Of a stretch of DNA of 8,613 nucleotides, positions 7,030 to 8,613 are shown in pieces; the stretch's first letter is position 1, and each line of letters opens with the position of its first letter. The notes beneath the pieces were generated by a model, which saw only the letters and a list, made by a program, of their open reading frames with translations, did not search any database and was not told the DNA's origin. Source of the DNA: CAYLUN01 sp964386865 (GTDB lineage: Bacteria; Verrucomicrobiota; Kiritimatiellia; RFP12; UBA1067); NCBI GenBank assembly GCA_964386865.1, contig CAYLUN010000161.1:1-8613 (forward strand), written 5' to 3'. The translations under genes and the position numbers were made by a program.

Positions 7030-7058
7030 TTGCTTCCACCCGCAGGAAAGTTTAGAGT
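7030..7058 (+). promoter_or_regulatory. Weak sigma70-like promoter candidate for the LamG gene
   Basis: TTGCTT (7030-7035) and TAGAGT (7053-7058) are 17 bases apart, about 30 bases before the start codon. The matches to consensus are partial (three and four of six), so this is only the best candidate in the gap. The ribosome site AGGGGG (7074-7079) follows. Confidence 0.3.
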
Positions 7059-7088
7059 CCGAGTTACGCAATTAGGGGGCGTTTGGTT

Positions 7089-8162
7089 ATGATCGATAGG
7101 GCAGGTACTCTTTTGTCGAGGGCTCTGGCCCTCTTGGCGATCACCGCGATGTGCGGAGCTTTTGTCTCCGCCGAACCTGCGCCATGTGACCCAAGTCTAG
7201 TGGCCCATTGGCGCTTCGACGCCGCGACCGACACGCTGCCCGACCTCTCGGGCCACGGACACACCGCGCTGCTCGCCAACGTGAAAGCCGTGGTCGAGAA
7301 CGGCAAGACGGTCGGACTGTTGGACGGCACGCAGAAGATCGTCGTGCCCTCCGCGCCCGACCTCAACCTCGCGCGCGGCTTCAGCCTCGTCGCCAGAATC
7401 AAGGTCACCGGCAACCTCGACCGCCTCGTCATCGCCTGCAAGGAGAAGCAGTACCTGCTGCGCATCGACCAGCAGGAGGATGGCGGGCACCTCTCGTTCT
7501 TCCCTTACGTCGACGGCCAGTGGGAATCGCGCTGCCGCACGGTGCCGCCGCAACTCGGCGCGTGGTATCACCTCGCCGCCACCTACGACGGCGCGACCGC
7601 CATGCTCTGGGTCAACGGCCTGCCCTTCTCGCAGTCTCGCCACGGCGCCGTTCCCGCACCCAACGACGCGCCCCTCACGATCCTCTCCTCTCTGCCGCAG
7701 GGCGGCCTGCAGGGCGCGGTCGAGTATGTGAAGATCTTCCGCCGCGCGCTGTCGCCGCGCGAGATCGTCAGCGAGGCCTTCGGCATCGAAGACTCCGCCG
7801 CGCACTCCGCCTCGACGTCGTTCGACTTCGCCGCCGGCGCCGGGCTCGACGGCTGGGCCACGCAGGAGGGCGCGACCGCATCGCTCGCCGAAGGACGGCT
7901 CGTGGTAACGTCGAAGACGCCCCAGTCGATCGTGATCTACAACCGCCTCCGCGCGAACATCGCCGCGAAAGACTACGTGAGCCTGCGCCTGTCGTCCGAC
8001 TTGGGCGGGCGCGCGTCGCTCATCTTCGTCACCACCCACGGCGCGGGGCAGATGCCCTTTCAGACCGCAGGCGGCGGAAAGCCGCACACCTACGTCTTCG
8101 CTCCGTGGACGGTCTGCGACGATACATTTCAAATATACGCCATTTTAAGGCTTTTTGCGTGA
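7089..8162 (+). CDS. Secreted LamG-domain protein, 3' end probably truncated by insertion
   Basis: A 357-residue open frame. The ATG at 7089, nine bases after AGGGGG, is preferred over an in-frame TTG at 7083. Residues 1-28 form a signal peptide (LLSRALALLAITAMCGAFVSA). Residues 35-228 are a LamG/concanavalin A-like jelly roll: LVAHWRFD, LPDLSGHGHTALL, FSLVARIK, AWYHLAATYDG, MLWVNG, GAVEYVKIFRRALSPREI. Such domains bind glycans or serve as modules in surface proteins. A second beta-rich module starts at about 244 (SFDFAAGAGLDGW, GRLVVTS, YVSLRLSS, ASLIFVTTHGAG, HTYVFAPW) and breaks off near residue 340-345. There the DNA changes from GC-rich to AT-rich (about 8121), and the stop TGA (8160-8162) lies inside the loop of an element-end hairpin. 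The ancestral protein was probably longer. If the missing tail mattered, this is a pseudogene; export and LamG folding could survive. Confidence 0.75.
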   Translation: MIDRAGTLLSRALALLAITAMCGAFVSAEPAPCDPSLVAHWRFDAATDTLPDLSGHGHTALLANVKAVVENGKTVGLLDGTQKIVVPSAPDLNLARGFSLVARIKVTGNLDRLVIACKEKQYLLRIDQQEDGGHLSFFPYVDGQWESRCRTVPPQLGAWYHLAATYDGATAMLWVNGLPFSQSRHGAVPAPNDAPLTILSSLPQGGLQGAVEYVKIFRRALSPREIVSEAFGIEDSAAHSASTSFDFAAGAGLDGWATQEGATASLAEGRLVVTSKTPQSIVIYNRLRANIAAKDYVSLRLSSDLGGRASLIFVTTHGAGQMPFQTAGGGKPHTYVFAPWTVCDDTFQIYAILRLFA

Positions 8163-8180
8163 TTTTACGCGCAAAAAGCC
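8149..8180. repeat. Perfect 11-bp inverted repeat near the element end
   Basis: GGCTTTTTGCG (8149-8159) and CGCAAAAAGCC (8170-8180) pair perfectly around a ten-base loop. An alternative fold pairs GCGT with ACGC (8157-8160 and 8167-8170) inside GGCTTTTT/AAAAAGCC. The loop supplies the stop codon of the truncated LamG frame and includes CGTGATT (8158-8164), the reverse complement of AATCACG, the motif clustered upstream of the RHH gene. It could be a transposase site, a transcription end for the minus-strand gene, or both. No T tract follows in either direction. Confidence 0.6.
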
Positions 8181-8243
8181 GCCATTTTGACCGTTCGGCC
8201 CATATAGTTTAAGTTGGTTTGGCACAGTTTAGCCACAGTGGTT

Positions 8244-8459
8244 TTACTTGGTTTTTTTGTGTTTTACTGTGTCTTTAGCGAGCGCTTTCGCGGCTGCATC
8301 CGCTTCGACCGCTTTGGTCAGTATCACCGTGATCAGATTCGACCGAGGGCGCTGCGCTTCTTTCGCCAGTTCATTGACCGCCTCCAGCAGAGCGGTCGGC
8401 AGCGATATGCTGATCTGGGTCGAGTCAGGGCCTCTGAAGTGTGTGGTAGGTTTTGACAT
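8244..8459 (-). CDS. Ribbon-helix-helix (CopG/Arc-type) DNA-binding protein
   Basis: A complete 71-residue protein on the minus strand, starting at the ATG complementary to 8457-8459 with AAAGGAGA (8466-8473) six bases upstream. Residues 14-20 (TQISISL) are the beta-strand that inserts into the DNA major groove as a dimer. Helix A follows (PTALLEAVNELAKEAQ, 21-36), then the RPRSNLI turn and helix B to about 54. An Ala-rich linker and a basic tail (KHKKTK) end the protein. The length and order match small RHH repressors of plasmids, toxin-antitoxin modules and mobile elements. Its promoter (8489-8517) contains an ATCACG site, and three more lie upstream, so autorepression is the likely mode. 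No toxin gene is seen next to it, but the divergent reading frame continues beyond the window. The fold is confident; the role is inferred. Confidence 0.82.
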   Translation of the reverse strand: MSKPTTHFRGPDSTQISISLPTALLEAVNELAKEAQRPRSNLITVILTKAVEADAAAKALAKDTVKHKKTK

Positions 8460-8488
8460 TCTGATTCTCCTTTAATTTTTCGGCTCTC

Positions 8489-8517
8489 ATATTACATCAC
8501 GCGGTATCCGATTGCAA
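8489..8517 (-). promoter_or_regulatory. Strong sigma70-like promoter of the RHH gene
   Basis: Read on the minus strand, TTGCAA (8512-8517) and TAATAT (8489-8494) are separated by exactly 17 bases. The operator-like CGTGATG (8495-8501) fills the end of the spacer and touches the -10, so a bound repressor would block RNA polymerase. The expected transcript starts near 8482 and gives a leader of roughly 20 bases with a ribosome site. Confidence 0.65.
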
Positions 8518-8581
8518 GCACTAATAATCACGTAATATCCATAGTAATCTTTTTTTTTGTTCAACGTGATGTTACGTGATA
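8495..8581. promoter_or_regulatory. Four ATCACG operator-like sites in the divergent regulatory region
   Basis: The sites are CATCACG (8495-8501, +), AATCACG (8526-8532, +), CATCACG (8565-8571, read on -) and TATCACG (8575-8581, read on -). The last two are direct repeats with a period of exactly ten bases, one helical turn. The second and fourth extend into a perfect 9-bp inverted repeat, ATCACGTAA (8527-8535) and TTACGTGAT (8572-8580). RHH repressors such as plasmid omega proteins recognise heptads with an ATCAC core in tandem, so these are good candidate sites for the RHH protein encoded beside them. Confidence 0.55.
8512..8538 (+). promoter_or_regulatory. Candidate divergent promoter sharing the TTGCAA box
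   Basis: TTGCAA is its own reverse complement, so 8512-8517 can also act as a -35 on the + strand. TAATAT (8533-8538) follows after 15 bases, identical to the -10 of the opposite promoter, with AATCACG directly before it. A 15-base spacer is short for sigma70, so activity is uncertain. Confidence 0.35.
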
Positions 8582-8591
8582 CGTTTTAACC

Positions 8592-8613
8592 ATGAAACAC
8601 AAACCTACTGGCA
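8592..8613 (+). CDS. Possible start of a divergent gene (runs off the window)
   Basis: An ATG at 8592 opens a frame that begins MKHKPTG and is cut off by the window end after seven codons. Support is positional: it lies downstream of the candidate + strand promoter and directly after the two tandem ATCACG sites. No ribosome site is visible before it (ACGTTTTAACC), so the start could be elsewhere. Too little is present to name a product. Confidence 0.25.

Larger units (their letters stand above)
8121..8613. mobile_element. Left part of an inserted AT-rich element (right end outside window)
   Basis: From about 8121 the sequence shifts abruptly from GC-rich coding DNA to AT-rich DNA, in the middle of the second domain of the LamG protein. 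It then carries a strong terminal hairpin (8149-8180), two direct copies of GCCATTTT (8139-8146 and 8181-8188), a small ribbon-helix-helix gene on the opposite strand and the start of a possible divergent gene. Repeated short motifs near an end are known as transposase-binding sites in some insertion sequences, for example IS21-type elements, but no transposase is visible, so the class is unassigned. The exact boundary is uncertain by about 15 bases, and no target duplication can be tested with one end. Confidence 0.5.

Noticed and set aside
4417..7039. TTCCAC recurring in three intergenic regions (operator candidate, palindrome core, 7034-7039) as a shared regulon motif
   Set aside because: A 6-mer is expected several times in a window this size, and the copies differ in arrangement; the palindrome copy is explained by the hairpin.
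7197..8132. Minus-strand open frame opposite the LamG gene, and the +1 frame at 7208-8212
   Set aside because: Both are Arg/Ala-rich shadows; the signal peptide and LamG motifs lie in the 7089 frame.
8244..8613. Toxin-antitoxin module with the RHH protein as antitoxin
   Set aside because: No toxin gene is visible downstream of the RHH gene on its strand, and the divergent frame has only seven codons in the window.

Overview
The window is a GC-rich, + strand stretch of a carbohydrate-utilisation region. It looks like it comes from the PVC group of bacteria; Planctomycetota, Lentisphaerota, Verrucomicrobiota or Kiritimatiellota all fit, and I lean weakly to Kiritimatiellota/Lentisphaerota. This rests on the combination of a secreted GH141-like beta-helix protein, a Tat-exported Gfo/Idh/MocA oxidoreductase, a small ArsR-like regulator beside a secreted glycosidase-like protein, LamG proteins and GC-rich intergenic palindromes. 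It is inference from family knowledge, not a database match. No rRNA, tRNA or CRISPR array was seen.

Layout. 1-568: the 3' end of a HEAT-repeat-like protein that begins upstream of the window. 646-2793: a secreted right-handed beta-helix (GH141-like) enzyme behind its own promoter. 2918-4324: a Tat-signal Gfo/Idh/MocA oxidoreductase, also with its own promoter, of very similar sequence. 4526-4909: a winged-helix regulator preceded by a perfect inverted repeat. 5019-6836: a secreted TIM-barrel glycosidase-like protein. 6839-6979: a 141-bp nested palindrome. 7089-8162: a secreted LamG protein whose 3' end appears to have been cut off. From about 8121 to the window end the sequence is AT-richer and looks like the left part of an inserted element. 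It holds an end hairpin, a minus-strand ribbon-helix-helix (RHH) gene and the first codons of a possible divergent gene.

Working together. The beta-helix enzyme, the glycosidase-like protein and the LamG protein all carry export signals, and the oxidoreductase carries a Tat signal, so the locus reads as outside-cytoplasm processing of a complex glycan. The winged-helix protein is the obvious candidate local regulator of the glycosidase gene directly downstream. The substrate cannot be read from the sequence.

The parts most worth a second look are the RHH gene with a cluster of ATCACG sites laid over back-to-back promoters, the insertion that truncates the LamG gene, and the 141-bp palindrome. 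None of these is proven to be a new system.
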